Shown here in pieces: positions 18,198 to 30,087 of a stretch of 64,000 nucleotides of DNA. The position numbers were made by a program, and so were the translations under genes. Each line of letters begins with the position of its first letter. Position 1 is the stretch's first letter. The stretch spans positions 434,001-498,000 of the forward strand of contig JAADJZ010000026.1 in assembly GCA_011032825.1 (NCBI GenBank), read 5' to 3'. The DNA is from Massariosphaeria phaeospora. Lineage: Eukaryota > Ascomycota > Dothideomycetes > Pleosporales. The notes under the pieces were generated by a model, which was not told the DNA's origin, searched no databases, and saw only the letters and a list, made by a program, of their open reading frames with translations.

Positions 18198-20140
18198 CTA
18201 CAGCTTCCGACTCCTAACCAACCCCTTCTTAATACCCGTCATCTCGCCACCGTAGTTACCCGCCGCCTTCCCAGCATCATAGACAGGCCTCATACTCTTC
18301 AATTTCTTGGTCTTCTTCTCATATGCCAGCTTCTTCTTCACTCGGGGATTCCTGACCGACTTCTTGCGATGTGGAGTCAACCCCTTGTTCTTCTCGATCT
18401 GGTAAGAAATCTGGCGTCTGCCGTCCTCTCCAATGGTCGCTTCTTCAATCACAGTGCCTCCTTCCTTCGCGGCCAACGCGTACGCAGTGGCCTTATCTAG
18501 TTTTGCTTGCTTCTTGGCGTTGCCGCGCGCGGCGACCATGTCGTAGTAGCCCTCGTTGTCTTCGTATGCCCCGCCCCGTTCGTCGTTGTCGTCGGAGCTC
18601 TCGCCACCTTCACCGAGAGGAACACCTGCGCCCTTGGCCTTGTTCTGACCCCTCTTCTCTGCTTCAGCTTGTAGGCGCGCTTGTCGATCTTTTAGGCGCT
18701 CACGGTGAGGCACGTCCATATCACCCCCGTAATCTTTACCAGCCGCATCGCGCTTGTTGACCTTTTGAACGATTTGAGAGGTATAGAATCGTAGAGATTT
18801 CTTCTTCTTGGCCTTCTCCGCGAGATCGTGGGCAGTCATCTCTGTCTCTTCGCCAAAGTCGGAGTCATCTGCGTTTAAGAGGTTCAGCTTGGGCTGGGTC
18901 GTCTTCTTCGATTTGATGGCTTTCCGGAGTGCAGATTTATCTGTCAATGAGGCGAGCGTGGTTAACTCCTCTTCTGTCTTCTTGAGTTTCTCAGCACGGC
19001 GAGCATTCGCTCGAGCTTGAGTGGCTTCGGCAACAAGTTCGGCCTTTGTCTTCTTCAATTTCTTTCCTTTCTTCTGCGACACAGCACCATTTGCGTTTGC
19101 TTCTGGGCCAGCGCTTGCTTCTTCGATTACGGAAAGCTCGTCGCCGTTGGAGGTTGTTTCGACCATGGGATCAGCTACTGGGAAGCTTTCGACTCGAGCC
19201 CAAAGTCTTTGGCACTTGAGCAAGCTTTCCATGACAGGATGGTCATGGAGTTCACTGGGATCTAGAGCAATGCTTAAAGGACCATCTTCTTTGGCCGTTG
19301 ATCCTAGGATTGCGAAATACATAGCCATAGTAGCCAGATAAGCGGCGCAAGCTCTATGTTTGGTGACTGCCATGGGCGTTGCAGGCAGACTACCATTGAC
19401 TTTTCCCGACTTCGCGGCCCTAGCTTTAGCTAAACGTTCGGCGGCAGTGGCGGCTGACGCGAGTTCGTCGTGGAGAGGTTGCAACCGCAGGTACTCCTTC
19501 GAGATATGGTCGAATTCCGGGTACCGCGTTCTCAGTATTTTCAGGCGCTCCTCGTCAGCCATATCGTCCGTGATCCGCAGTTGTGGGAGAACCTCCGTAA
19601 CCACATCGCCCGAGTCTGCCGCCTTGCCGTCGTCCTGTCTTAACCACTCGTCTTCGTCGAATCCAAAATCGGCCTCAGTCATGCTCTGCAGCTGCTTTCT
19701 CTGTATCCGGCGAGCCTCTGCCTCTTCATCCAGTGCGTCCTGCTCCGTCTCAATGGCGTCCGCATTATAGTAATCCTTTTTTGATGGACCCCAGCCGCCG
19801 ACATCCTCATCCCCATCGTCTTCCTGTTTGCCCTCCTCGTCTTCATCTTCGTCGCTGTAGTCTAGCACTTCTTCGTCTTCGGGCTGCAGGAACTCATCTG
19901 AGAAGAGTAAGCCAAAGTACTAACGCTTGAGCTCCATATTCACTTACTTTCTTCCTTCCACTTCCTCAATCTCTTCGCTGCCGGCTCCTCCTCAAGAAGT
20001 ATCTTGTCGCGGTTGATATGGAACTCATCCTCCGAATCCGCAACGTCTTCATATGAGTTGACCAAAAGCTTTGCATCATCATCCTTTAGTTCTTTGGGAC
20101 CACCATACAAGCCACCTCCAGCCTTTCGTTTCTTTCCCAT
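18198..20140 (-). CDS. SAS10: Sas10/Utp3 family U3 snoRNP (SSU processome) protein
   Basis: Two exons (20140-19948 and 19897-18198; intron 19898-19947) give 630 residues, close to Sas10/Utp3 of yeast (610). The order is: a Lys-rich start (MGKKRKAGGG), acidic stretches near residues 65-100, the central Sas10/Utp3 region (near LRLQPLHDELASAATAAERL), a Lys-rich coiled region, and the diagnostic C-terminal Sas10 domain (LTPHRKKSVRNPRVKKKLAY, then KKTKKLKSMRPVY and GEMTGIKKGLVRSRKL). In yeast Utp3 is an essential nucleolar component of the 90S pre-ribosome needed for 18S rRNA maturation. It is divergent from the sphingolipid reductase gene with a 622-base shared upstream region. Confidence 0.93.
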
Positions 20141-20424
20141 CTTCGGCAGTTGGAGCGGCGACGTCGATGTGGATGTTGCAGGCAGAGGCAGAAAGAAAGA
20201 GCCAAAATTTCTCTAGATCGACCGAAATCTTGGCGCAGCGGGCACTAGTCGCGATGATTGGTTGCACTTTTTAGATAGTTATCCAGAGACTACTCTAAGA
20301 TATATAAATATTATTATTAGTTAGGTGTATTGTCTAGACATGTAGTATTCGCTAATGAATTGTAACTGTAGGTAACTATATATTTGTATTAGCCTGAATA
20401 TGCACTAAGGTGGGTAGCCTGCGC

Positions 20425-20512
20425 GCGGGCAATCTCTTGAGATATTTCGGAGAAACTATGGGCCCGACGCGGGCAATCTCTCGAGATCTTTCGGAGAAAC
20501 TATTGGCCCGAG
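20425..20512. repeat. Tandem 44-base duplication in a divergent promoter
   Basis: Two adjacent units of about 44 bases each read CGCGGGCAATCTCT, then GAGAT and TTTCGGAGAAACTAT, and end GGCCCGA, with three or four differences. The second unit contains the palindrome TCTCGAGA. It lies between the Sas10-like and reductase genes, 250-340 bases from the reductase ATG. Confidence 0.8.
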
Positions 20513-20762
20513 TAACGCCCGAACGGTTCATTAGATACTCCGTTTTCGCAATTGCATCGCACGGATTAACGTTTATCGTACGGCCAATTTTCCTAGAGCA
20601 CCGGAGTACACTGTTGCGGGACTGGCTCGCGTTGTTGGCCACACTGTTGACCAATTGTAGGAACAGTGACGAGCCACTCCTTTCTCAGTTTGTTCTTTTT
20701 TTCCCTTCGCTCTAACATAAGAAGGAGTCCATTCGCTGTTGGCAGGATACTATACTCTTCCT

Positions 20763-21927
20763 ATGGCGCAGGTACTGTATTGGGGCACCGTAGCACTTGT
20801 CATCTTCCTCGCACTTCTCAGTCTCGAGACCATGGGTTTCTTCTCCCGAGGGAACAAGTTCCAGGTGGAGGGACGAGTAAGTAACAACCCTAATTTGCAA
20901 AAGAGACAATCGTTAACATGTGCACTTGCAGACCGTCCTCCTCACCGGCGGCTCCTACGGCATGGGCAAGGAACTCGCAAAGTTGCTCTCCCAACGCGGC
21001 GCACATGTCATCCTCGTCGCACGCGACCTCCAGAAACTGCAAATCGCCCTCGACTACGCAAAAGCTGCGGCCAAGAACCCCTCGACGCAGCGCTTCCACA
21101 TCATCTCCGCAGACGTGAGTAGCGAAGCTGAAAACGCGCGCATGCTCGCCGAAGCCACGGCCTGGAACAATGGCCGCACACCTGAAATCGTCTGGGCGAA
21201 CGCGGGCTCGTCGCATCCGAGTCTGTTCCTTGAGACGAGCATAGAGACGCTGCGGTGGCAGATGGACCTCAACTACTGGGCGGCCGCGTACTTGGCGCAC
21301 CAGACGCTGAAGGCGTGGCTATACCCCGACACGCCCTACTCAGGGCTCGAGAAAGGCGCAAAAGCCGAAGCACCACGGCATTTCATAATGACCTCGTCGA
21401 CGACAGCTTTCGTCGGCGTAGCCGGCTACGGACCCTACGGCCCCGCCAAAGCCGCCATGCGCAGTCTGTGTGACACCCTGCGCTCCGAAGTCCTGCTCTA
21501 CAACGGCGCGCGACGATCCACGACCGCCACAGGCCAGCCCCCCGCGCCCTTTGACATCAACATTCAGACCATTTTCCCGGGCACGATAAAATCGCCCGGC
21601 CTCGTCAACGAAAACAGGACGAAGCACGCGGTGTCGCACGCGTTGGAGGACTCTGACCCGGAGCAGACGGAGCTGGAAGCAGCGACGGCGGCTATCATGG
21701 GCCTAGAGGCTGGGAATTACATGACCGCGACGAACTGGCTGGGCGAGTTGATGCGCATCAGTAGTTTGGGAGGTGTGCCGAGAGATAACGTGATCAAGGA
21801 TACGGTGGGGCAATGGGCGACAAGTCTTGCATGGCACTTCATTGGGCCGGATATGGACGGTAAGGTGTGGGCTTGGGGAAAGAAGGAGGGTATGCCCAAG
21901 TTGAATGTTTGGGGTGAGAAGAAATGA
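20763..21927 (+). CDS. TSC10: 3-ketodihydrosphingosine reductase (Tsc10-type)
   Basis: Two exons (20763-20876 and 20932-21927) encode 369 residues. An N-terminal membrane anchor (YWGTVALVIFLALLSLE) precedes a short-chain dehydrogenase domain. It has the cofactor-binding TGGSYGMG, the NAG-equivalent WANAGSS, the catalytic Ser in MTSSTTAFVG and the Y-x-x-x-K in YGPYGPAKAA. The C-terminal hydrophobic end matches ER-resident Tsc10/FVT1. The enzyme reduces 3-ketodihydrosphingosine to dihydrosphingosine with NADPH, the second step of sphingolipid synthesis on the ER membrane. The start at 20763 is the first ATG of the frame and begins just before the anchor. Confidence 0.9.
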
Positions 21928-22277
21928 GCATTCTGGGAATCCCCTGGCTGCGAACCAATATTAGAAGCGTGTATCTTAGAAGCACGCAAGTGTAGGCTGA
22001 CAAAGCTATGCGCAGGTGACCGTAACAATAATATACAACTAAGTTAATGGGGCGCGTCGAGCAGTGATGCACCTAAGTAACACAGACGGTCAATAGTGTA
22101 AAGGTTGTGTAAAATTGTTCAGCATTTCTACTCTACAGACGTAGTCGGGTAGGAATTCAATGTACAGTCTATATGCCATACGCAGCTAGGAGATCACTCC
22201 GCCTCCGCCGAGAGGAGCAAGCTGAATGGAATGGTGCCCAGATACGTGTTTAGTTTACGTGCGGTTGCATTGCACGT
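21928..22277. other. Short convergent intergenic region
   Basis: These 350 bases lie between the convergent 3' ends of the reductase and the mitochondrial carrier. They should hold both 3' UTRs. No other signal is seen. Confidence 0.5.
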
Positions 22278-23514
22278 CTACTCATCACGCATTTTGCGGA
22301 AGAAGTCCATTACTCCAGTAAAGACGACGAGCAGAATACCGCCACCAGGACCCAGTCTCAACACCTTGGGCAGGAAACCCTTGTACAAGGCGGAGAAACC
22401 TTCTTCCTTCATGACCGTGCCGAGCGCAGGCCACGCCCAGTTGTACTTGGGCACTGCTCCAGCGATCTTGGGCGAGTTCTGGATTCGCGACTTGACGACA
22501 TCCATCGGCGTGTTGATTATCGTACCGACAGTACCTCCTACAGCACCCGAAATCAGGTCGTTCGTGATCTGGCTCTTCTTGTTCGTCGCCTTGGGCATCA
22601 GCGCGCGCACCTGGAAGATGCAGCCAAAGTACCCCGCGTTCCAGAGAATGTGCCGCCACATGGTCGACTCAAGACCTTGGTAGAGCGTGAGCGGGCCTTC
22701 GTTCTTGACGATCTTGGTGAAGCAGTCGATCATGCCGGCGTACTTGTGCGCTTGCGCTCTGTCTTGTAGCCGGATTTTGACGAGCTCGAAGGGGACAACA
22801 ACGAAGGCTTCGGTTGCGCCAGCGGTGGCGCCGGTAAGGATAGAGAGAGACTGGTTCATTTTAGGTTGCCCGAAGAGGGTTCGATAGTAGGTGCCCCATT
22901 GGTCGTTTGCGGCGAACTTGGTAGCTCTGGGGTGGGTGAATTAGGTTGGAATGAACGGGTTTGAGAGGAGAAATTGGGGTCGAGCTACCTCTTGGGAGCT
23001 TCCATGAGTATGGGCGCTGAGATACCGCGGTATAATCTTGAGGCACTGTGGGGTGTGTTAGTTCGGGTTGTCTGTTCATCTAGTCGCAGACCGGGCATAC
23101 CCCTCGTGCTTCACGATCTTCCGGAAGCAGTCTACCATGCCAGTATACGCCTCGTCCCCCGTAGCCTTTCCGGTCTGGAGCTGTCTGCTTGGTTTTAGAT
23201 ACTGATTGTCGATGCCCGCACGGCAGGGCCCTTACACTCGAGTCTTGACAACGTCCAGCGGGTACCTGTATTTTGTTAGCAGTTGGAGGCGATCCGGTTA
23301 CAAAGACGTCTTACATGATCAGAATCTATGCGCGCGACTTCATTAGCATCGTTGCATCCCATATGGACTCAACGAGCTCATCACACTCACTTCGGATACA
23401 CCGGCCACGGCACCTGGTATTTTGTTAGTGGCTGCTGGCCGTTATCTCGGAGCATTGAGACTCACCAGCCGCGAATTGGTAGACGAACGGGAGAGGCTTG
23501 GGCTCGGTCGCCAT
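22278..23514 (-). CDS. ODC1: Mitochondrial 2-oxodicarboxylate carrier
   Basis: Seven exons on the minus strand (23514-23466, 23413-23391, 23325-23315, 23265-23236, 23184-23101, 23045-22989 and 22926-22278) join in frame to 300 residues, the normal size of the family. The three carrier signatures are PLDVVKTR, PFELVKIR and PMDVVKSR. The N-terminus MATEPKPLPFVYQFAAGAVA and the block GISAPILMEAPKRATKFAAN are typical of the 2-oxoadipate/2-oxoglutarate exchanger (yeast Odc1/Odc2, human SLC25A21). It should exchange 2-oxoadipate and 2-oxoglutarate across the inner mitochondrial membrane, linking lysine metabolism and the TCA cycle. The first half of the gene is cut into very small exons, one of only 11 bases, while the last two thirds is one exon. 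Confidence 0.92.
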
Positions 23515-23983
23515 CTTGCCAGCTGTGTAAGGAGCGATAGAGGGAAAAATAGAGGGGTGGAGAGAGAGGCAAAGTGCAGATGCGATTGCGAGCTCACACG
23601 AGATCTGGGGAACCTGCCCTGCAGGGCTTCCGTGGGATGTGGTGGTCTGAGCTCCCGATTGATAAAGGATAGTTAGACCCCTGCCTAGCCCAGCAAAAGT
23701 AAGTTCGGCGGGAATACTGCTGCAGACCAACGACGGGAACGCAGAAGATATCGTTGGTACGTAACAAGCCGTCAGGTCTGATCAATTTTGCAACTAATCA
23801 CGGTAGGTAGCTGCCTTTACTACGACAGTCGAAGCATTGGCTAGAAACAGCGAGGTCATGGGCACAGCATATCTTCTCTCTAACATCCGACCCTAATCAC
23901 CTTTGCTGGAGGATTTAACGTGGTATTTGGTAAGAGTGCCGCTTTTCGGAGCACCGCCTTCCAGAACGGGCTAGCTGCGAGGT

Positions 23984-24026
23984 CACGTGGCACGCGTTAC
24001 GCGCTTGTTTAGCCGATTCGACGCGT
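23984..24026 (+). promoter_or_regulatory. Two MluI cell-cycle boxes upstream of DNA2
   Basis: ACGCGT occurs at 23992-23997 and 24021-24026, about 45-80 bases before the DNA2 ATG, in a divergent promoter of 555 bases. ACGCGT is the MCB site bound by MBF, which drives G1/S expression of replication genes in yeasts. A CACGTG E-box at 23984-23989 lies next to it. The pairing with a replication helicase-nuclease makes a real role plausible. Confidence 0.5.
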
Positions 24027-24069
24027 CCCAAATCCGCACGCCAACTCGTGCGCAGATCCAGCTCCATCT

Positions 24070-27000
24070 ATGTCAACGCATCAAAAGTCGTTCTTTGATC
24101 AGGGTCCCAAACCAAAAGTAGGACCGAACAGCACCGTCTCTTCTGTACTATCTAATTGCTTCAATTTTAGTATTTTAAAGGCTCATGGCAGCGTCCACGC
24201 AACGCTTCAGGTAACCCCCACCAGAACGACTTGGACGCCCCTCCGCGGCACGTCGTGACCGGACCGCCCATCATGCCGTCGTCGCAGACCCGGACGAAGC
24301 TCAAGGCTTTCCAATTCGTCGAAGGAGCCCCAACACTCGAGTCGATAAGGGGACGTCAGGCGGAGAAAGAGAACATACCTGTGCAATCGCGGAGGAACCC
24401 GACGCCCAACACGTCCAAAGCGATCGAGAACGTCCCGCAAAAGACCTTCGGAACGCCAAAATTAGCACAGTCCAAGATCTGTCCCCCTCCGTCGACACCA
24501 GCCACGCGACTTCCACTGGCAGACCTGGTTGGCAATATAGATGATTCCACGAGACATGTCGTGAAGCCTGTCCTCTCACCCGACGAGCAGCTGTGCTGGC
24601 GGGGCTCGCAACCTGTTAGCACCCCGTTTCGGCGAGGCAAGAAGCGAGCAAGGAGCTCATCGCCGGCTGCTCCCTCCCAGGAAGAGCCCAAGATGGACTC
24701 TGTCAGGCGGGAGCTAGACACCCCACAAGCAGATCCCGCCACGGAACTTTGGACCCGATACACCGGAAACAAGGACACCCCGAGTGCGAACAAAGCCGTT
24801 ACATTCGCCCATCTCATCAATGAGTCATCGCCTCGGTCATCGGTGCAAGCTGGTAGTGTTAGTGGGCTAAGGCGATGGGCTAGCTGTGGTGTGGAGTTCC
24901 CAACGTCGACAACGAAGAGGAGGAGAACTCACGGCGGCTTCCGAGCAGAGAGCAGCAACACGGATGATGTCTTCAACGCGGCAAGCTCAGATGGAGCCCT
25001 TCCGGGCCAACCTGAGAAATCGAATCTGGCAGGCATGTTGCAGAGAATGCGCGATTCTATCAGTAGACCCCCGCCGATAATCACATCATCTGTGCAACCC
25101 GGTAGTTCATCACCTCTACCCGAAGCTGCGGATCGCGATCTCTCGCTATGCGAATCTCCTTTGCGACAGCGCCCTCGTGATCAATTCAGTGATGCCTCGG
25201 GTACATTTGAAGAAGATATGGAAGCTATAGATGAAGATAAAGCAGCCGAAGAGGCCCGAAGATCATCGGCTTCTTCCGACGAGTTTGGGGATGCCGACTT
25301 CGACACAGACATGGTTGAAGCGCTTGAAATAACACAAGATGCGACGGAGCAGTTCGATACGCCTGTATCTGCCCCTATAGGCCCACCACATCCGACTGTG
25401 AAGCCGCAACAGTCTGACATTGAGCCTGAAAGTGTCTTTCAGAATGGTACAGATAGTGATGATGAGTTCGGGGATGATGATCTACTTGCTGCAGACTTAG
25501 AGCACGTCGCTTCGCTTTATGACAGTAGAGCTGAAGAATCATTTCAAGAGCATGAAGCTCTACCGGATACAGGAGATGGCAATGTGTTACTCACAAATAA
25601 CATTACATCTGCCGTCATTGACCTTGTTGATGACGACGACGAGGATTTTGGCGATGATATTGACGTTGATGAATTTGCTGCGGCCGAAGTAGCGGCGACT
25701 CAGACACCTGCCAACACTGTATGTAGATCGCGAACCTACCCATAAATGTAAAATACTGAATTATGAAGAGTCAACAGGACGCCAGAGCTATCCAGCGTTA
25801 CCTCGTTAAGCGAGTAGAAGAAGGTTTCTATACCACTGAGCGAGGCCATCGAATGCCCGAAAAGGTTCGTTCGTGGGCGCATGACCGTCTTCAACACGCG
25901 TGCTAACAAGGTGTAGGTACTGTTAGTCGAAGAAGAGAAAACGAAGCTGTTCAAAGCCATCACCCTACGTCAAGCATGGTATGATACACCATGCACGCCA
26001 GAATCATTCGTACATGTTATTGGAGAGTTCTCCTCCACGGGGCAGTGCCTCGTCGACGACCACACCAACATGCTCATTCTCCACCCGGATCATTTGATCT
26101 CTGCAACTGTGGTTGCAGATTCGTTTGGTTGCATGCGGCGTGCCGTCCTCCAGGATCGCATCAAGGCCGCGAGTAAAGCAAATCCGCCAATGCTTTACGG
26201 TACGCTTCTTCACGAGCTCTTTCAAGAAGCACTAAGAGTGAATCGTTGGGATACGGAGTTCCTCAGCGACACCATCGATCAGCTTTTGCCTGGAAAATTT
26301 GAGACAATCATTGAGATCAGTTCCACATGCGAGCAGGTCAAGAGTCACTTGTGCAGCAAACTCCCGGAACTGCAATCCTGGGCTGAGATCTTTGTCCGCG
26401 CCGATCCTAGAGTAGGTGACATTGAATTTTGTATAGATCTTTACTGACACTGCTATAGTCTGATGCCGTCGTACGTGAACGGAATGGACGCCAATCGATC
26501 ATGAGTATCAACAAGCTGCTTGATGTAGAGGAGCACGTCTGGTCCCCAATGTATGGGTTAAAAGGAAACATTGATGCCACAGTGCAAATCACTATGGAAG
26601 ACAACCAGGGCCAACGAACTCTTACGGTGCCTTTCGAGGTTAAGACAGGCAAAAATTCCTCCAATACACAACATGTGGCTCAGACAGCATTGTACAATCT
26701 GCTATTGTCGGACAGATACGGTATGCACTGGTTGCTTTCGTCTATACTCAAGCTAATTGATCTAGATATCGACGTGGCCTACGGCATACTGTATTACCTC
26801 GAAACTTCAGACACCAGTCGCATTCCCGCCATTCGCAACGAGATTATTCATATGATTATCAAACGCAACGAGTTAGCATGCTACGTACGAGACCGTATCG
26901 AACTCCCGCCTATGCTTAAAGAAGACTTCAAATGCCAGAAATGCTACGCACAAGAGCCCTGTTTCCTGTATGACAATTTGGTCGAGGATGGCAAGGGCGA

Positions 27001-29428
27001 GCGTTTGAACCCGAAAGCCAAGGAGCGATATGACGAGTTAGTCCAGTCACTCGGTCCATCAGATCAAGAATTCATGAAGAAGTGGGATTCGCTCCTCACA
27101 AAGGAAGAGTCCGATATGATGAAGTTCAGGAGGGAACTATGGACGATGCTCAGTACCGAACGTGAGAAGCTTGGCCGGTGTTTCTCGAACGTCATCCTTG
27201 AGCCCGGGTCCGGACACGAGGAGAAGAACGGCCAGAAGATAAACCGTTATTCCTACACGTTCGTCAAACAGAAAGCAAAGACTGGTTTCTCTTTCACGGA
27301 GTCGCAGCTGATCATTGGTGAGCCTGTCGTGGTTTCAGACGAGCAGGGCCACTTTGCTCTTGCCAATGGTTATGTCACCAACGTCCGGAAGCGCCGCATT
27401 ACTGTTGCCGTCGATCGTCGGCTGCACAATGCTCGAACCAAGCTGCCGGGGTTCGACTCGCAGATCAACCAGACGTTCGCAGGCATCATGGAGGTTACCA
27501 AGGATGGCGAAGCTCAGCCAGCACCCCAGATCGACGAGGAACCAATACTCTACCGTTTGGATAAAGACGAGTTCAGCAACGGAATGTCAGCCGCTCGGAA
27601 TAACCTCATCCAGATCATGGACGATAGCGTCTACAAGGCTCGAGATTTGCGTTCTCTAATTGTAGGGGGGCGGGCCCCGGTGTTCCAGTCCCTGTCAAAC
27701 AATGTCTTGCCTCCTGAGTCATCGCAGATGTCTATGAACTCGGACCAGAAAGCGGCGGTCTCGAAGGTCATGTCAGCAAAGGACTACGCTCTTGTGCTAG
27801 GCATGCCGGGGACAGGCAAAACAACAACTATCGCGCACATCATCCGCGCCTTGGTCGCGAAAGGCAAAAGCGTGCTCCTGACTTCGTATACGCACACTGC
27901 CGTGGACAACATCCTCCTAAAGATCCGGGACGACAAGATCGGCATCCTGCGACTTGGTGCAGCTGCAAAGATCCACCCAGATGTCCGCGAGTTCGCTACG
28001 ATAGCCGCTGAACCAAAGAATAGCGTCGAGGAGCTTGAGAAGTCGTGGATGGAGCCGCCAGTTGTAGCGACGACCTGCTTGACGATCAACCACCCTCTGT
28101 TCAGTCGTCGCGTCTTCGACTACTGCATTGTGGACGAGGCGTCGCAGATTACGCTGCCCGTCTGTCTTGGTCCGATCCGCATGTCGCAGAAGTTCATCTT
28201 AGTCGGAGACCATTACCAGCTGCCGCCTCTAGTGCAGAACAAAGATGCCGTCGAGGGCGGTCTCGACGTCTCCCTCTTCAAGCTTCTGTGCGAAGCCCAC
28301 CCTCAAGCTGTCGTTAGCCTCGAGCACCAATACCGCATGTGCGCCGACATCATGCTTCTCTCCAACACGTTCATCTACTCGGGTCGGCTCAAATGCGGCA
28401 CCCCGTCCGTGGCCTCCCGTCAACTGCACCTCCCCAACCCCACCGGTCCCAACACCTACCACCACCGCCCCCATAGCCTCCCAGACGCGGCCTGCCCTGG
28501 CCTCGACACGCCCACCTGCTGGCTCACACGCGCCCTCTCACCCTCCAACCCCGTCATCTTCATCAACACCGACGCCCTCTCCCCCACCCTCGAAACGCAA
28601 GCCGGCTCCCGCATCACTAACGCCGTCGAAGCGCGCCTGGTAGCGCAGCTCTCGCTCTCGCTCCTCGCGCTCGGCATCCCCGCCACCGAAATCGGCGTCA
28701 TCGCCTTCTACCGCAGCCAGCTCGCACTCCTGCGCTCGACGCTGCAGTCCACACACACGCAGACCCAGTCCTCGGAGCTTGCGGCCCCAGCTGGCCCCAC
28801 GGCTGCTACCGGCGGCGTCGAACTGCACACGGCCGACAAGTTCCAGGGCCGCGACAAGGAAGTCGTGCTTGTCTCTTGTGTTCGCAGCAACGAGAACAAG
28901 ACGGTCGGCGACCTGCTCAAGGACCGGCGCCGCGTCAACGTCGCGCTCACGCGGGCCCGCTCGAAGCTTGTGATTCTCGGCAGCGAGCGCACGTTGTCTA
29001 GCAACGAGCTGTTGGGCGATTTGGTGCGCTTGTGTAGGGCGAAGGGCTGGGTGTTGGATTTACGCGCCGGTATGTTGGAGGGGCATGTTTTTGACGGAGG
29101 CGTCTCGCAGACACAGAGGTCGGCTGGGGTGGCGCGACCGCCATGTTCGTCTACCGTGGCGACAGAGCAGGGTCTCTGTGCAAGTTCTAATCCAAGGAAA
29201 CGTGTTGCGTTGGGCGGTGTAGCTCCCAGCACCACCATGAAGCCGAGCTCGAGCCCGAGGAAGAAGAAGAGTGTAGCGAAGACGTCGACTCCGAGTTCGA
29301 GTGCGGAGATGGGGCCGCTCAAGATGAAGACGAAGACGAAGACGCCTGGGAAAGTGTGCAAGGTGGGCAAGAGGGGCGTGCTAGAAGGCAGGCCGGTGTT
29401 GCGAGATGTGTACTACGGGGCTATGTGA
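24070..29428 (+). CDS. DNA2: DNA replication helicase-nuclease Dna2
   Basis: Six exons (24070-24117, 24171-25718, 25778-25864, 25917-26411, 26459-26720 and 26766-29428) give about 1,700 residues. A long disordered acidic N-terminus precedes the RecB/Cas4-like nuclease: SFGCMRRAVLQ, GTLLHELFQEAL, LKGNIDATV and PFEVKTGK carry the Cys, His, Asp and Glu/Lys positions, and CQKCYAQEPC completes the Fe-S cluster. The C-terminal superfamily 1 helicase has Walker A GMPGTGKTTT, TSYTHTAVDN, VDEASQIT, VGDHYQLPP, LEHQYRM, and DKFQGRDKE with the ALTRAR motif. Dna2 processes long Okazaki flaps and resects breaks in the nucleus. The first exon has only 16 codons and is supported by GTAGGA...TTTTAG with the frame continuing into KYFKGSW. 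The 45-base intron 26721-26765 has no stop and is a multiple of three. Confidence 0.94.
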
Positions 29429-30087
29429 GTGGCCACCGTTTCGATGATGATGGTGAAGTCGTCATGTACTTGTTGGATAGGCGTACTTTTTTAGGATACG
29501 TGGAGTGTGGGTGGGTGGGTGAGCGAGAATTACATCGTGTTGAGAGTGTTAGTATTGGTATAGTGGGTGGCGTGGTGTTTTGTATAGCATAGCGTTGCGT
29601 TGGATAGGGCAGGAGTCGGGATAGTCAGTACAATGCATGTAGTGCGGTGGGTTCAACGGGCCTTCCAAGAATTCGTCGCTTGCATGCTAAACGAATAAGT
29701 GACTTGGATAGTTTCGCATGATCTGGATGGTGTGCCATAGGTTGACGGTATTTATCGTGTGCTGTTCGCGAGAGACAAGGAACGGAATGTGGTTGGTGGC
29801 TCACTACTGAATAAGATCTGATCGAGAGCTTCGGAGTACTTTGCTTCTCTTCGGTCTGTTTTGGCAAGATGAACTGTGTGTAAGTAAGAGTGATGGGGAT
29901 CACAGAGGGGATATGATATATATATATATTAAGCACCAAGTTCAGGTTCATCTTATTTCATCTCGATGAACTACTTGCTGTATGCAAATTCCGCACCGCC
30001 ACCACACTACGTAGGCAGCTATAGCCATACTGTATTAAATTCGTGCCCAACCCCGTGCACCCTGTACCCTCACCAAGTCGCACCCAC
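29429..30087. other. Convergent intergenic region
   Basis: This is 0.66 kb between the 3' ends of DNA2 and the CWF19-like gene. It has a short TA microsatellite near 29916-29930. No gene is supported. Confidence 0.5.

Noticed and set aside
28708..29370. Minus-strand ORF of 220 codons opposite the DNA2 3' end
   Set aside because: Shadow of GC-rich coding sequence on the other strand. DNA2 in this stretch has clear helicase motifs.
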